In this document: positions 8,082 to 18,508 of the stretch, in pieces | Position numbering within the stretch: the stretch's first letter is position 1 | Layout of the letters: each line of letters begins with the position of its first letter | DNA from: Saprospiraceae bacterium | Lineage (GTDB): Bacteria; Bacteroidota; Bacteroidia; Chitinophagales; Saprospiraceae | DNA length: 64,000 bases | Direction of reading: 5' to 3' | NCBI GenBank assembly: GCA_016718205.1 | Contig: JADKEB010000012.1 | Span: forward strand, 124,001-188,000 | Notes under the pieces: model-generated | Databases searched by the model: none | Told to the model about the DNA's origin: nothing | What the model saw: the letters and a program-made list of their open reading frames with translations, nothing else | Made by a program: the position numbers and the translations under genes

Positions 8082-10493
8082 CTAAAAGTCTACCTGAAAT
8101 GCTATCACTGGCACAAAACCACCACCTCTGTACTGAATGTATGTAGTATTGGTAGCAGCATCATATCCTATACCTGAGGCATTGATCCTGTTGATTGCAT
8201 TCTGTACATCCAGACTGATACTTCCGGCATATTTTTTAGCATTGAATCTATACTGTATTCTGGTATCCAGCCTATAGTAAACCGGCAATTGCCCTGCAAA
8301 CTCGGCTTCGGATTTTGCTATGTAAGCCCCTGCAACCTGGCTCAATACCGGATCATAAGGTGTATAACGACCACCACCACTGAGCAGAAACCGGCCACCG
8401 ATCTGTAGTGTTTTATTTTGTCCCAGTTTTACTTCTTTGCCAAATGTAAATGAAGAAGTCAATCCTGCTGACCATCTGCTCCTGTATATTTTTCCATCTG
8501 CCGGTGTAAAATCGGATTTTAGATAGGATCCTGTTGCAAGGAAATAATATGAATTGGAAAACAACTTTTCAACAGCTACATCAATACCCATGTTAGTGCC
8601 TTTTCCATTGCTTTTTACCTCGAACAGCGGATATCCATTCGTCTGATTCAACAACCAGTATTTATCTTTTATATTAGTCGAGACCGGAACGTTTGACAAT
8701 GTCTGATAATAGGCTTCCAGACTGATTTTCATTTTATTTTCTGTGTAAAAATGGTAAGCTCCTACGAGATGATTGGCTTGAAGGAGTTTAAGGTTTTTGT
8801 TTGTAAATTGTCCTCTTTGATCCTGGAAATAGTATGACATCAATGGCAGGATCTGACTATGGATACCATATGCCAGACTCAGTTTATGTCTTGATGAAAA
8901 ACTATACTGGGCAGACAGACGAGGGTCTACGGCATTGCTGTTATTGGCAAATAGATGCAGGAAGTGATACCCAATATTGACAGATAATCTTGGAGATGCC
9001 TGCCATGATGCCTGTGTATATTGCTGCAGAGTCTGTGTATTGCCCGACCCATTAACTTTGGCCACCACTTCAAAACTATTGATATCATTCAATCCTCCTA
9101 CAGGCAATCTGTCCCTAAAAAAATCAAAGAATATCTGATGAAATATCAGACCTGATTTTATTCTCCACTGTGCATTTGGGATGTAATTGAAAGTCAGTGA
9201 TGTAGATAATCGGGTATCAGTAAAACTTTCTGTATGATATCTGAAATGTTTGTTGTCCAGGCCAATGGTATCATTTTTTCTCTCTATTCCTGAACCGATC
9301 AAAGCTACGACCCCTTTGATGAAATATTTATCACTACCCAGATAGGTCCATGTAGTGCCTACTGTTCCCATTTTTGCGGGTTTATCCTGAAATTCTCTAT
9401 GATCAAAGTAGGTAGGATTACGTTTACTCAGATCATATTCAGGAAGATATTGCTCCAGACTTAATCCACCGATCCCAAATACAGTTCCGGATAATTTAGT
9501 ATTTATGGTTTTGAAGCCTATGTTAAACGAAAAATCCTGAAAATCATTGACGACTCTTTCTCCCACGAGATTAAATCCGGCTTTATTGAGCAGACTTAAG
9601 GTTGAGTATCTGTAGTTGAGGAGATAAGACGATTTACCTTTGCTGATCGGACCTTCAGTAGATATGTCCAGACCTATGATTCCTAACTTAATCCGATGGT
9701 TGCGAGATTCAGTATTGCCTTTTCTAAATTGTACATCAAATGCTCCGGAGAGTGCATTGCCATATTCAGCTGCCATTCCACCGGTAGAAAAATCAGATTT
9801 TGCCAATAACTGGGCACTAAAAATAGTAATTCCACCTGTAGCCGAACCAATCAAAGGAAAATGATTTGGATTGGGGATATCGATGCCTTCAAGCCTCCAA
9901 AGGATGCCAATCGGAGCATTACCTCTTACGATGATAGTATTTTCGTTTTCATCATTGCCTTGTTTTACGCCGGGGAAAGAAAGTGCCACACGTCCGGGAT
10001 CATTAATTCCGGCAGGAATACGATCAGTCTCTTCAGCTGTAAAAGATCTGGAACTGACTACAGAAAGCGGATTGACTGCCTCAAATGCATTTTTTGTACC
10101 TGTTATCAGAACGTCCGCTATTATCTGAGAGTTTTGATTGAGTTGGATTTCTACAAAATCTGATCTTCCTGTAGAAATGATGATGCCTTCTGCAATTGTG
10201 GGTTCATACCCTAGATAATTACAAACTATAATTACACGACCGACAGGTATGTTTTCAAGTAAAAATGCGCCATTTTCATCTGTTACTGAGGCAATAGTAG
10301 TACCTTCCACAAAGACCGTCGCTCCAATTAATGCCTGTTTCGAGCTTTTATCTGTGACACGACCATTGATGTTTTGTGTTTTTTGAGCGTGTACATTCAA
10401 GGCAATAAATAATATCATTGAAACAAAAAACAATCTGCCAAACCAGTAAGATGGATATTTTAGCTTACTATTTAAATGATTATTTTTGTTCAT
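8082..10493 (-). CDS. TonB-dependent outer-membrane receptor
   Basis: 803 residues from ATG 10493, chosen because it gives a proper signal peptide (LFFVSMILFIALNVHA). The frame stays open upstream to 10751 but that extension has no signal-like character. Order: carboxypeptidase-D-like regulatory domain (INGRVTDKSSKQALIGATVF, about 30-110), plug domain (NPGRVALSFPGVKQGNDENE, IVRGNAP, GIDIPNPNHF), then a large beta-barrel ending in an aromatic residue (VIAFQVDF). It takes up an unidentified ligand using TonB energy. No SusD-like partner lies beside it, so a polysaccharide-utilisation role is not supported. Monocistronic. Confidence 0.9.
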   Translation of the reverse strand: MNKNNHLNSKLKYPSYWFGRLFFVSMILFIALNVHAQKTQNINGRVTDKSSKQALIGATVFVEGTTIASVTDENGAFLLENIPVGRVIIVCNYLGYEPTIAEGIIISTGRSDFVEIQLNQNSQIIADVLITGTKNAFEAVNPLSVVSSRSFTAEETDRIPAGINDPGRVALSFPGVKQGNDENENTIIVRGNAPIGILWRLEGIDIPNPNHFPLIGSATGGITIFSAQLLAKSDFSTGGMAAEYGNALSGAFDVQFRKGNTESRNHRIKLGIIGLDISTEGPISKGKSSYLLNYRYSTLSLLNKAGFNLVGERVVNDFQDFSFNIGFKTINTKLSGTVFGIGGLSLEQYLPEYDLSKRNPTYFDHREFQDKPAKMGTVGTTWTYLGSDKYFIKGVVALIGSGIERKNDTIGLDNKHFRYHTESFTDTRLSTSLTFNYIPNAQWRIKSGLIFHQIFFDFFRDRLPVGGLNDINSFEVVAKVNGSGNTQTLQQYTQASWQASPRLSVNIGYHFLHLFANNSNAVDPRLSAQYSFSSRHKLSLAYGIHSQILPLMSYYFQDQRGQFTNKNLKLLQANHLVGAYHFYTENKMKISLEAYYQTLSNVPVSTNIKDKYWLLNQTNGYPLFEVKSNGKGTNMGIDVAVEKLFSNSYYFLATGSYLKSDFTPADGKIYRSRWSAGLTSSFTFGKEVKLGQNKTLQIGGRFLLSGGGRYTPYDPVLSQVAGAYIAKSEAEFAGQLPVYYRLDTRIQYRFNAKKYAGSISLDVQNAINRINASGIGYDAATNTTYIQYRGGGFVPVIAFQVDF

Positions 10494-10825
10494 AAGACAA
10501 TGATAGTATTGAAAGATGGCTAATGACAGCCAAATGTAAAATTTTATTCGGAAGGCAGTGATAGAATTTGGTTTTTTTTTTGTAATGTAAACCTGGAAGG
10601 TAACACAATAAATGGTTTGGACAGTCAAAGTTTTGTGAGGGTAACAAACTAGAATTGAACGGTCATGCTTTGGTGGATTAATAATGGGGTGGATCGTAAC
10701 TTGAAGGAATGAAGGTAGCTTGGAAGAAAAATACAGACTTTTCTTATTCATACCTTTTAATGCACGCAGGCATATTTTTGTGTATATGTTAACACATAAT
10801 TTTTACGGTTTAGATCATTTTATTC

Positions 10826-10833
10826 TATCTTTG
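10826..10833 (+). promoter_or_regulatory. Putative -7 box before the small membrane gene
   Basis: TATCTTTG matches the TAnnTTTG consensus. It lies 16 bp before the ATG at 10850, which implies a very short leader. Confidence 0.4.
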
Positions 10834-10849
10834 TACGATATTATCTTTG

Positions 10850-11167
10850 ATGGAAGACAAAATACAATCATACAGACAACCATTGGTCACAGCAACAGGT
10901 ATTATACTGGGATTTATCCTCAACTTTGCCTCATCATTTGTGAAGGCAGACAGTGGCATTAGTGATTTTTTGTCATATACGATAGCCATTTCCATTCTGT
11001 TTGGTATCATTGCTCTGATAGTGGTGTTGCAGAGAATTTTAAGGATGAACTACAGCAGAGATCAAGCTGAAAAGTATTACCAAAAGACACTTAACTATTT
11101 TATATTTGGTGTGAGTATTTCCTTTTTTGGCGTGATGATAGATATGTTTAGTCATTTTATGTCTTGA
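10850..11167 (+). CDS. Small integral membrane protein, unknown function
   Basis: 105 residues from ATG 10850 (a TTG one codon earlier is less likely). Three hydrophobic segments are predicted: about 14-30 (ATGIILGFILNFASSF), 39-59 (FLSYTIAISILFGIIALIVVL) and 83-103 (YFIFGVSISFFGVMIDMF). A charged loop (RMNYSRDQAEKYYQK) lies between the second and third. No known domain recognised. It precedes the M1 peptidase by 34 bp on the same strand and may share its transcript. Confidence 0.6.
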   Translation: MEDKIQSYRQPLVTATGIILGFILNFASSFVKADSGISDFLSYTIAISILFGIIALIVVLQRILRMNYSRDQAEKYYQKTLNYFIFGVSISFFGVMIDMFSHFMS

Positions 11168-11201
11168 TCGGAATTGATTAACTAAAAAAGAGATCATTTT
11201 T

Positions 11202-13124
11202 ATGAAAATAAAATTTTTAACAACGATCCTTGTGCTGGTGACATTTTCGATCTTTGCGCAGGAAGATCATTACTGCAATAAAGCCCACACTGCCCGCAGA
11301 TTTTTTATGCACAACGGAGAAAGAGGTCCTGTTGCTAATGATGAATTTGATATGAAGTATTACAGGTTTGAGTGGTTTATCGACCCTGCCGTTAAATATA
11401 TTTCAGGAACAGCCACACCACATTTTAAAGTTGGGAAGTCATCTCTTAAAAATATCAGTTTTGACTTTACCAATCAATTGATCATAGACAGTATAGTCTG
11501 GCATAGCACCAAGCTGAAGTTTACACAACCTTCGAATTATAAATTGGAAATTGAGCTCCCTGTAACACTTCAGGCTGGAGTTTTTGACAGCATATCCATC
11601 ACTTACCATGGAGCGCCACCTTCCGGCGGGTTTGGATCTTTTAACCAAGGTACACATAATAATACTCCTGTGATCTGGACACTTTCAGAACCATTTGGTG
11701 CTCAGGATTGGTGGCCATGCAAAAATGGTCTCGAAGATAAGATCGACAGCATAGATGTTATAATTTCAACTCCGCCGGCATATCGCGCTGCCAGCAATGG
11801 AATGTTGGTCAATGAAATAACCAATACCAATGGTACTAAAACTTATCACTGGAAGCACCGGTATGCCATCGCACCATACCTTGTAGCTTTTGCGGTGACC
11901 AATTATCAGGTATATCAGGACAATGTCAAGTTATCAGACGGAACCAATATGCCAATGGTCAATTACGTATATCCCGAAAGTCTCACCACGGCTCAAAATG
12001 GAACAAAAGCTCATGTAAAGGCATTGGAATACTTTGATTCCCTGTTCATTACATATCCTTTCAAAAAGGAAAAATACGGCCATGCACAATTTGGCTGGGG
12101 AGGCGGGATGGAGCACCAGACCATGAGTTTTGTAGTCAATTTTGACTGGGGATTACTGGCACATGAATTAGCTCACCAGTGGTTTGGCGATCTGGTGACA
12201 TGCGGAAGTTGGGTGGATATATGGCTCAACGAAGGATTTGCTACTTATCTCGAGGGATTGAGTAGGGAGCGGTTTCCACAGACGATAGATGACTGGCAAA
12301 AGTGGAAGTCAGGAAAAGTCAATTCTATCATATCCAGTCCGGCAGGCTCTGTAAAAGTGGACGACTCTCTTTCTGTCAACAGAATTTTTAGTAGTAGATT
12401 ATCATACAATAAAGGAGCTTACCTGCTGCATATGTTGAGATGGAAATTGGGTGATCAGGTATTTTTCAAAGCCATAAGGGACTATTTAAACGACACATCA
12501 TTTAGTTATGCTAAAACTCATCAGTTGAAACAATATATGGAAGCTGCATCAGGTCAAAACCTGAATTCTTTTTTTACTAAGTGGTATGAAGGTCAAGGCT
12601 ACCCCACATATAATATCACATGGGCATCTACAAACGATAAACTGAAGATAAGAGTCGATCAAACCACTTCCCATGCTTCTGTAGATTTTTTTGATATGCC
12701 ATTGCCTTTTGTCATCAAAGGTGGAAACAATATGAAGGAAATAAGGCTCGAAAACACGAGTAAGACACAAGAATTTATGATACCAACAGACTTTAAGGTA
12801 CAGGAAGTGCAATTTGACCCTGCTTTATGGTTGGTTTCAAAACATACTATCAAAAACAATCCTAATTTGATTAGCAATGTAGACGACATTGTTGATGCGT
12901 GGACGGTTGCACCCAATCCCGCAACATCTTTCATTTCCTTTACTACTCCTGAAATAAATAAAACCCGATACTCAATCATGTCTTCGGACGGCAAAATCAT
13001 CAACCAGGGTATTTGTGATCAGGAAAAGGTGGTTTTGGATATTCAATATTTATCACCTGGTCATTACGTCCTCTTTCTCACTACCGGCGTTAAGGTTCAA
13101 AAAGTATCTTGGGTAAAGTTGTAA
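11202..13124 (+). CDS. M1-family metallopeptidase with T9SS sorting domain
   Basis: 640 residues with a signal peptide (TILVLVTFSIFA|QED). The zinc site is HELAH at residues 321-325 with the third ligand in WLNEGFATYLEGL about 19 residues later; GGMEHQTMSF is the substrate-N-terminus motif equivalent to GAMEN. This is the gluzincin aminopeptidase fold. The last about 75 residues (VAPNPATSFISFTTPE...GKIINQG...LSPGHYVLFLTTG..VQKVSWVKL) are a type A T9SS C-terminal sorting domain, so the enzyme is secreted or surface-anchored by type IX secretion. It probably digests extracellular peptides. Consistent with the PorP/SprF and GldB genes elsewhere in the window. Confidence 0.93.
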   Translation: MKIKFLTTILVLVTFSIFAQEDHYCNKAHTARRFFMHNGERGPVANDEFDMKYYRFEWFIDPAVKYISGTATPHFKVGKSSLKNISFDFTNQLIIDSIVWHSTKLKFTQPSNYKLEIELPVTLQAGVFDSISITYHGAPPSGGFGSFNQGTHNNTPVIWTLSEPFGAQDWWPCKNGLEDKIDSIDVIISTPPAYRAASNGMLVNEITNTNGTKTYHWKHRYAIAPYLVAFAVTNYQVYQDNVKLSDGTNMPMVNYVYPESLTTAQNGTKAHVKALEYFDSLFITYPFKKEKYGHAQFGWGGGMEHQTMSFVVNFDWGLLAHELAHQWFGDLVTCGSWVDIWLNEGFATYLEGLSRERFPQTIDDWQKWKSGKVNSIISSPAGSVKVDDSLSVNRIFSSRLSYNKGAYLLHMLRWKLGDQVFFKAIRDYLNDTSFSYAKTHQLKQYMEAASGQNLNSFFTKWYEGQGYPTYNITWASTNDKLKIRVDQTTSHASVDFFDMPLPFVIKGGNNMKEIRLENTSKTQEFMIPTDFKVQEVQFDPALWLVSKHTIKNNPNLISNVDDIVDAWTVAPNPATSFISFTTPEINKTRYSIMSSDGKIINQGICDQEKVVLDIQYLSPGHYVLFLTTGVKVQKVSWVKL

Positions 13125-13499
13125 AGACATTAAATTACAATCCAACACGAAAAGCCTTTGATAGAGTGAAATAAAATAATATTGATTACTACTGTCTTGA
13201 TATACCGACGAGAATTTATTTTGCAAATAATTCTGTCGCCATTGTACTCAAAATGAATAAATTGATAAATTAAATTTTCGCAACCCAATTTATTTTGAGT
13301 ATAATCAAATATTTCCCATTAGATAAAGGGTGAGAAACGTTTGATTATCATAAAATATTTGTTTTCGGAGTAGACTCAAATTTGAAATTTGATAGTTTTT
13401 GATCAGATAAAGATCATCCGTAATCATAATTTAAATCATCAAACTTTGATTGTACTGTCTTGTGCATAATGTGTAACTTTGACGCTTCATACACCATTT
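13125..13499. other. Gene-free stretch with three hairpins and a promoter box
   Basis: Three successive inverted repeats are visible: 13206-13238 (CGACGAGAATTTATTTT / AAATAATTCTGTCG), 13241-13305 (ACTCAAAATGAATAAATTG / CAATTTATTTTGAGT) and 13301-13350 (ATAATCAAA / TTTGATTAT with inner TCCC/GGGTGA). They may mark decayed palindromic elements or processing hairpins. A -7-like box TAACTTTG (13474-13481) sits just before the methylmalonyl-CoA mutase gene. No cobalamin riboswitch was recognised. Confidence 0.4.
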
Positions 13500-15590
13500 A
13501 TGATAATGATCAAGAGAGAAATGAAAACAAAAATAACACCTGAAAATATTGAAGTAAAGTCTCAGTATCAACCCGAAGATATCAAAAATTTAGATCATTT
13601 AGGCTATCAGGCGGGCATTCCGCCATTTCTGAGAGGTCCTTATAGTACTATGTATCTTACATCTCCATGGACAATCAGACAGTATGCAGGATTTTCCACT
13701 GCAGAAGAGAGCAATGCTTTTTACCGAAGAAATCTGGCAGCAGGGCAGAAAGGATTGTCTGTAGCATTTGATCTGGCTACACATCGTGGTTACGACTCTG
13801 ACCATCCGAGGGTACCCGGTGATGTGGGTATGGCAGGTGTTGCCATCGACACAGTAGAAGATATGAAAATACTATTTGACGGTATACCTCTTGATGAGAT
13901 GTCGGTGTCTATGACTATGAATGGAGCTGTCATTCCGATTTTGGCATTCTTTATCGTAGCCGCTGAAGAGCAGGGTGTACCAATGGAAAAACTCAGCGGT
14001 ACCATTCAAAATGATATTCTCAAGGAGTTTATGGTAAGAAATACATATATCTATCCACCAGCTCCTTCCATACACATCATTTCTGATATATTTGGTTTTA
14101 CGGCAGCACATATGCCCAAATTTAATAGCATCTCTATAAGCGGATACCATATGCATGAAGCCGGTGCGCCAGCAGATATAGAGTTGGCATATACACTGTG
14201 TGATGGTGTTGAGTATATCAGAGCGGGTCTCAAAGCAGGATTGGATATTGATAGTTTTGCATCCAGGTTTTCATTTTTTTGGGGTATAGGGATGAACATG
14301 TTTATGGAGATAGCCAAAATGCGTGCAGGTCGACTTTTATGGTCTGAATTGGTGGCTGATTTTGGTGCCAAAAAAACCAAAACATTGGCTCTGCGGACTC
14401 ATTGTCAGACATCCGGGTATAGTCTTACGGCTCAGGATCCCTTTAACAATATATCCAGGACCTGTATAGAAGCCATGGCAGCAGCGTTTGGTGGCACACA
14501 GTCACTACATACCAACTCCTTGGATGAAGCTATAGCCCTGCCTACTGACTTCTCAGCCAAAATAGCAAGGGATACACAAAAATATCTGCAAAGCGGGACT
14601 AAAATCACATCGTCTATAGACCCAATGGGTGGTTCCTATTATGTAGAGTACCTGACCGATCAGTTGGTAGCAAAAGCAAGGAAACATATAGAGGAGATTG
14701 AATCTCTTGGAGGCATGACATCTGCTATCGTCGCCGGAATACCAAAGATGCGTATAGAAGAAGCTGCGGCGGCCAAGCAAGCACGTATAGACAGTGGACA
14801 TGAGCACGTCATAGGTGTCAATGCTTTGATAGCAGATCACGAATCAGAACTTGATATACTTAAAGTGGACAATTCTAAAGTGCGTGGTGAACAGATTGCC
14901 AGAATCAATCAGGTAAAGTCATCAAGGGAAGAGCAAAAAACACAAAATGCGTTGCTAGCTATCACTGCGTGTGCAAAATCAGGCGAAGGCAATCTTTTGG
15001 AACTCGCCATTGAAGCGGCTCGTCAAAGAGCGACTTTGGGAGAAATCTCTATGGCTTTAGAGGTTGAATTTGGTCGATTTGCCGCTACCAACAGGACCAT
15101 CACAGGCGTATATGCACACGAAATAAAAATGGATAATAAGTTTAAAGAAGCTCTTGAACTTTCGGACAAATTTGCACAGCTCGAAGGCAGAAGACCTCGT
15201 ATCATGATCGCAAAACTCGGTCAGGATGGACATGACCGTGGAGCAAAAGTGATAGCTACAAGTTTTGCCGATCTGGGTTTTGATGTGGACATGGGACCTT
15301 TGTTCCAGACACCTGAAGAAGCTGCAAGACAAGCCGCCGAAAATGATGTACACATCCTGGGTATCTCATCACTGGCTGCTGGACACAAGACCCTTGTTCC
15401 CGAGACGATCAGTGAATTGAAAAAGATAAACAGGGAAGATATCATGGTCGTCGTCGGTGGTGTCATCCCACCTCAGGATTATCAGTTTTTGTTTGATGCT
15501 GGAGTTGCCGCTGTTTTTGGTCCGGGAACTATCATATCCGAAGCAGCGTCAGAGATATTGAAACTTATGATATCAGGATTGGAACAATAG
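13500..15590 (+). CDS. scpA: Methylmalonyl-CoA mutase, large subunit
   Basis: About 696 residues. It interconverts (R)-methylmalonyl-CoA and succinyl-CoA with adenosylcobalamin, linking propionyl-CoA to the TCA cycle. N-terminal TIM-barrel motifs: IPPFLRGPYSTMY, WTIRQYAGFSTAEESN, AFDLATHRGYDSD, RTHCQTSGYSLT. The C-terminal B12 domain has DGHDRGAKVIA (cobalt-ligand His near residue 578) and GGVIPPQDY. Start: a TAACTTTG box overlaps the upstream TTG 13479, so ATG 13500 (or ATG 13521 behind AAGAGAGAA) is preferred. No small subunit, epimerase or MeaB-type chaperone gene is adjacent. A biotin carrier protein that could serve propionyl-CoA carboxylase lies 6 kb downstream. Confidence 0.95.
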   Translation: MIMIKREMKTKITPENIEVKSQYQPEDIKNLDHLGYQAGIPPFLRGPYSTMYLTSPWTIRQYAGFSTAEESNAFYRRNLAAGQKGLSVAFDLATHRGYDSDHPRVPGDVGMAGVAIDTVEDMKILFDGIPLDEMSVSMTMNGAVIPILAFFIVAAEEQGVPMEKLSGTIQNDILKEFMVRNTYIYPPAPSIHIISDIFGFTAAHMPKFNSISISGYHMHEAGAPADIELAYTLCDGVEYIRAGLKAGLDIDSFASRFSFFWGIGMNMFMEIAKMRAGRLLWSELVADFGAKKTKTLALRTHCQTSGYSLTAQDPFNNISRTCIEAMAAAFGGTQSLHTNSLDEAIALPTDFSAKIARDTQKYLQSGTKITSSIDPMGGSYYVEYLTDQLVAKARKHIEEIESLGGMTSAIVAGIPKMRIEEAAAAKQARIDSGHEHVIGVNALIADHESELDILKVDNSKVRGEQIARINQVKSSREEQKTQNALLAITACAKSGEGNLLELAIEAARQRATLGEISMALEVEFGRFAATNRTITGVYAHEIKMDNKFKEALELSDKFAQLEGRRPRIMIAKLGQDGHDRGAKVIATSFADLGFDVDMGPLFQTPEEAARQAAENDVHILGISSLAAGHKTLVPETISELKKINREDIMVVVGGVIPPQDYQFLFDAGVAAVFGPGTIISEAASEILKLMISGLEQ

Positions 15591-15619
15591 TACATTTGTG
15601 TGAATTTTTTTAAAAAAAA

Positions 15620-17206
15620 TCACCACCAACTCGACTTACGACTGCTACTTCGACTTGATGTGGTTTTTATTCCCAATACGCCCAGCAATCCTCTCGTCAG
15701 TGTTTGTGCAACTGTACGTCCTATTTGTTTTGTCACCTGACTATCAAGCACTTTTTCAAAAGTACTTTTTTCCTGTGTTCCTCTTGGCGCAGCTTGTGAT
15801 GCTGCTTTTTCCTGTTGTTCTCTGAGTTGTTTCTGAATTTCTTCAGACTGAGCCGATTCTATTTTTCCTGATAAAATTTCATAGGCACTCTCTCTGTTGA
15901 TGACTTCATCATATTTGTATTTGATGCGGCTGCGGCCCATGATCTGGCTTATCTCCGAAGGAGAAAGTACATCCATACGCGATTGAGGTGCTCTGAGGAA
16001 ACAGTGTACCAATGGAGTAGGAACACCCTTTTCATTGAGTGCAGCTATAATCGACTCACCTATACCCAGTTCTGTAAGCAGAACATCGACTGAATAATAA
16101 TCTGTGAGTGGATAGTTTTCAGCTGTAAGCTTGATTGCTTTTCTGTCTTTTGCTGTAAAGGCACGCAGGGCATGTTGCACCTTTAATCCAAGTTGACTCA
16201 ATACAGCATCCGGAACGTCAGTTGGATTTTGAGTGACAAAAAATATACCCACTCCTTTGGATCTTATCAACTTGATGATGGTTTCGATCTGATTAAGTAG
16301 TGCTTTGCTGGCTTCATTGAATATAAGGTGTGCTTCATCTATGAAGATGACAAGTTTGGGCTGCTCAAGATCGCCTTCTTCCGGAAAAGTGGAGTAAATC
16401 TCAGCAAGTATCTGGAGCATAAATGTAGAAAACAACTTGGGTTTATCCTGAATATCAGTTACTCTGAGTATAGAGATATATCCTTTTCCGTTTTCATCAA
16501 TCCTGGTAAGATCACCCACATCAAATGACTTTTCACCAAAAAATAAATCACCACCTTGCTGTTCAAGCTCTATGACTTTTCGCAAAATAGTACCCACAGA
16601 TGCTGTGGAGATGGCCCCATATTCGGCCTCTATTTGTTCTTTGCCTTCATTAGTGATGAAATTCAGTGCTTTTTTGATATCATCCAAATCTAGTAATGGC
16701 AATTGATTGTCATCACAAAACTTAAAGATCAATGATATTACACTGGCTTGTGTTTCATTCAGTTCCAGAATTTTAGAAAATAGTACCGGACCAAATTCTG
16801 TTAGTGTAGCTCTGAGTCTTGCACCTGCATCATTGGACAAACTTAGGAATTCTACAGGACTACCTGAAGCGGTAAATGGAATTCCGATATGATGATGTCT
16901 TTCTTCTATTTTAGGATTGTTTTCACCTGGGACAGCGACACCAGAAAGATCACCTTTGATATCCATCACAAGACTCGGTATACCCTTGGCAGAAAGCTGC
17001 TCAATGATGATCTGCAGAGTTTTAGTTTTGCCTGTTCCAGTGGCACCTGCTATAAGACCGTGTCTGTTCAGTGTTTTTAGAGGTACTTTTACAAAAGTAT
17101 TGGTCAGTACTTCGCCATCCAATTTTGGTGAACCCAATATAATGGAGTCCCCTTTAAAAGTATAAGCTTCCGTGATTTCACTAAGGAATTTATTCTTTTT
17201 GCTCAT
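15620..17206 (-). CDS. HerA-like ATPase, DUF853 family (YjgR-like)
   Basis: 528 residues. Walker A GATGTGKT at 54-61 and Walker B LVIFIDEAHL near 283 place it among the FtsK/HerA P-loop ATPases; the openings LGSPKLDGEVLTNTFVKVPL and SLVMDIKGDLSGVAVPG are typical of DUF853 proteins. The region ELGIGESIIAALNEKGVPTPL is the conserved C-terminal part of the family. The tail is a Gln/Glu-rich coiled coil and a Ser/Arg-rich end. A DNA or protein translocation role is inferred from the fold; cellular function is not established. It sits convergently with the mutase gene and 31 bp downstream of purA's stop on the same strand, so purA-herA co-transcription is likely. Confidence 0.85.
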   Translation of the reverse strand: MSKKNKFLSEITEAYTFKGDSIILGSPKLDGEVLTNTFVKVPLKTLNRHGLIAGATGTGKTKTLQIIIEQLSAKGIPSLVMDIKGDLSGVAVPGENNPKIEERHHHIGIPFTASGSPVEFLSLSNDAGARLRATLTEFGPVLFSKILELNETQASVISLIFKFCDDNQLPLLDLDDIKKALNFITNEGKEQIEAEYGAISTASVGTILRKVIELEQQGGDLFFGEKSFDVGDLTRIDENGKGYISILRVTDIQDKPKLFSTFMLQILAEIYSTFPEEGDLEQPKLVIFIDEAHLIFNEASKALLNQIETIIKLIRSKGVGIFFVTQNPTDVPDAVLSQLGLKVQHALRAFTAKDRKAIKLTAENYPLTDYYSVDVLLTELGIGESIIAALNEKGVPTPLVHCFLRAPQSRMDVLSPSEISQIMGRSRIKYKYDEVINRESAYEILSGKIESAQSEEIQKQLREQQEKAASQAAPRGTQEKSTFEKVLDSQVTKQIGRTVAQTLTRGLLGVLGIKTTSSRSSSRKSSWW

Positions 17207-17236
17207 TGTATTAATTTTACTTTAAGTATTCAAACA

Positions 17237-18508
17237 TCAATTGACAGCTAAAAGTTTCTCTCTTTCAGGACCTGTACTGACCATCGAAATTTTTGTTTTC
17301 AATAGTTTTTGAAGGTGATGAATGTATAATTGGGCTTTTTCAGGTAAGTTCTCAAAATTTACGATACCCTCAAGTGATTGATTCCATCCTGCGTGGTTTT
17401 CATACTGTGGCTCAATAGGAATATTGACTATATCAAATGGTAATTCATCCGTTATCAGATTATCATAGCCGTAAGCTGTGCATACATCAATGTGATCAAA
17501 AGTATCCAGTACATCCAGTTTTGTTATGATGACCTGAGTGACGCCGTTTAACATGATGGTGTATAGCAACTGAGGGATATCTATCCAGCCACACCTCCTT
17601 GGCCTTCCCGTGGTTGACCCGAATTCTGATCCGGCGACTCTCAGTTTTTCTCCGGTTTCGTCATTCAATTCTGTAGGAAAAGGTCCGGATCCCACTCTGG
17701 TACAGTACGCCTTGGCAATTCCTATCACTTCACGTATTTTAGAAGGGGCAACACCTAAGCCGCTGCATACTCCAGCGGTGATGGTATTGGAAGATGTGAC
17801 ATATGGATACGTACCAAAGTCGATATCCAGCATGGAACCCTGGGCACCTTCAGCTAGAATTTTTTTGCCGTCATTCAGTGCATTATTGATAAAATATTCA
17901 CTGTTGATATATCTCAAATTGCGGATTCTTTCTATAGAAGTAAAAAACCTTTCTTCTTCTCCCTCAAGGTCAAAGTCTATATGAGGATATAAATTTACAA
18001 GACCTAAATGTTTGGTTTTTATGGCTTTGTACCGGGATTCAAAATCACTTGCCAACATGTCTCCTATCCGAAGTCCATTTCTTCCGGTTTTGTCCATATA
18101 TGCGGGCCCGATACCTTTGAGGGTTGAACCTATTTTGCTGTGCCCTTTGGCCGATTCTGAGGCAGCATCTAGATATCTGTGAGTCGGTATGATCAGATGT
18201 GCTTTCTTGGACACCAATAATCTCGAGTGGTAATCCACATCAGCGGCGTCGAGTGACTGGAGCTCTTTTACCATAGTGAAGGGGTCGAGTACCACACCGT
18301 TACCTATGACATTAGTGATTTCCGGTCTGAATATACCTGATGGAATGGTGTGCAGGACATATTTTCTTCCATCTATTTTAAGCGTGTGCCCTGCATTCGG
18401 GCCACCTTGAAATCTGCAAACTAAATCATATTTTTCGGCAAGAAAATCCACAATCTTTCCTTTCCCTTCATCTCCCCATTGAAGGCCCAATATCACATCT
18501 ACAGCCAT
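17237..18508 (-). CDS. purA: Adenylosuccinate synthetase
   Basis: 423 residues, normal family length. It joins IMP and aspartate using GTP, the first step from IMP to AMP, in the cytoplasm. Signature motifs: QWGDEGKGKIVD (P-loop, residues about 10-21), GGPNAGHTL, GIGPAYMDKTGRNGLR, QGSMLDIDFGTYPYVTSSNT and GRPRRCGWID. The reading frame is complete with a clear ATG. A 400-bp gap separates it from the divergent doxX-like gene. First gene of a probable purA-herA transcript. Confidence 0.97.
   Translation of the reverse strand: MAVDVILGLQWGDEGKGKIVDFLAEKYDLVCRFQGGPNAGHTLKIDGRKYVLHTIPSGIFRPEITNVIGNGVVLDPFTMVKELQSLDAADVDYHSRLLVSKKAHLIIPTHRYLDAASESAKGHSKIGSTLKGIGPAYMDKTGRNGLRIGDMLASDFESRYKAIKTKHLGLVNLYPHIDFDLEGEEERFFTSIERIRNLRYINSEYFINNALNDGKKILAEGAQGSMLDIDFGTYPYVTSSNTITAGVCSGLGVAPSKIREVIGIAKAYCTRVGSGPFPTELNDETGEKLRVAGSEFGSTTGRPRRCGWIDIPQLLYTIMLNGVTQVIITKLDVLDTFDHIDVCTAYGYDNLITDELPFDIVNIPIEPQYENHAGWNQSLEGIVNFENLPEKAQLYIHHLQKLLKTKISMVSTGPEREKLLAVN

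Noticed and set aside
9640..10163. Plus-strand frames inside the TonB receptor gene
   Set aside because: Antisense shadows of the long minus-strand coding region.
13125..13499. Cobalamin riboswitch before the B12-dependent mutase
   Set aside because: No B12-box-like sequence was seen; the hairpins present are simple inverted repeats.
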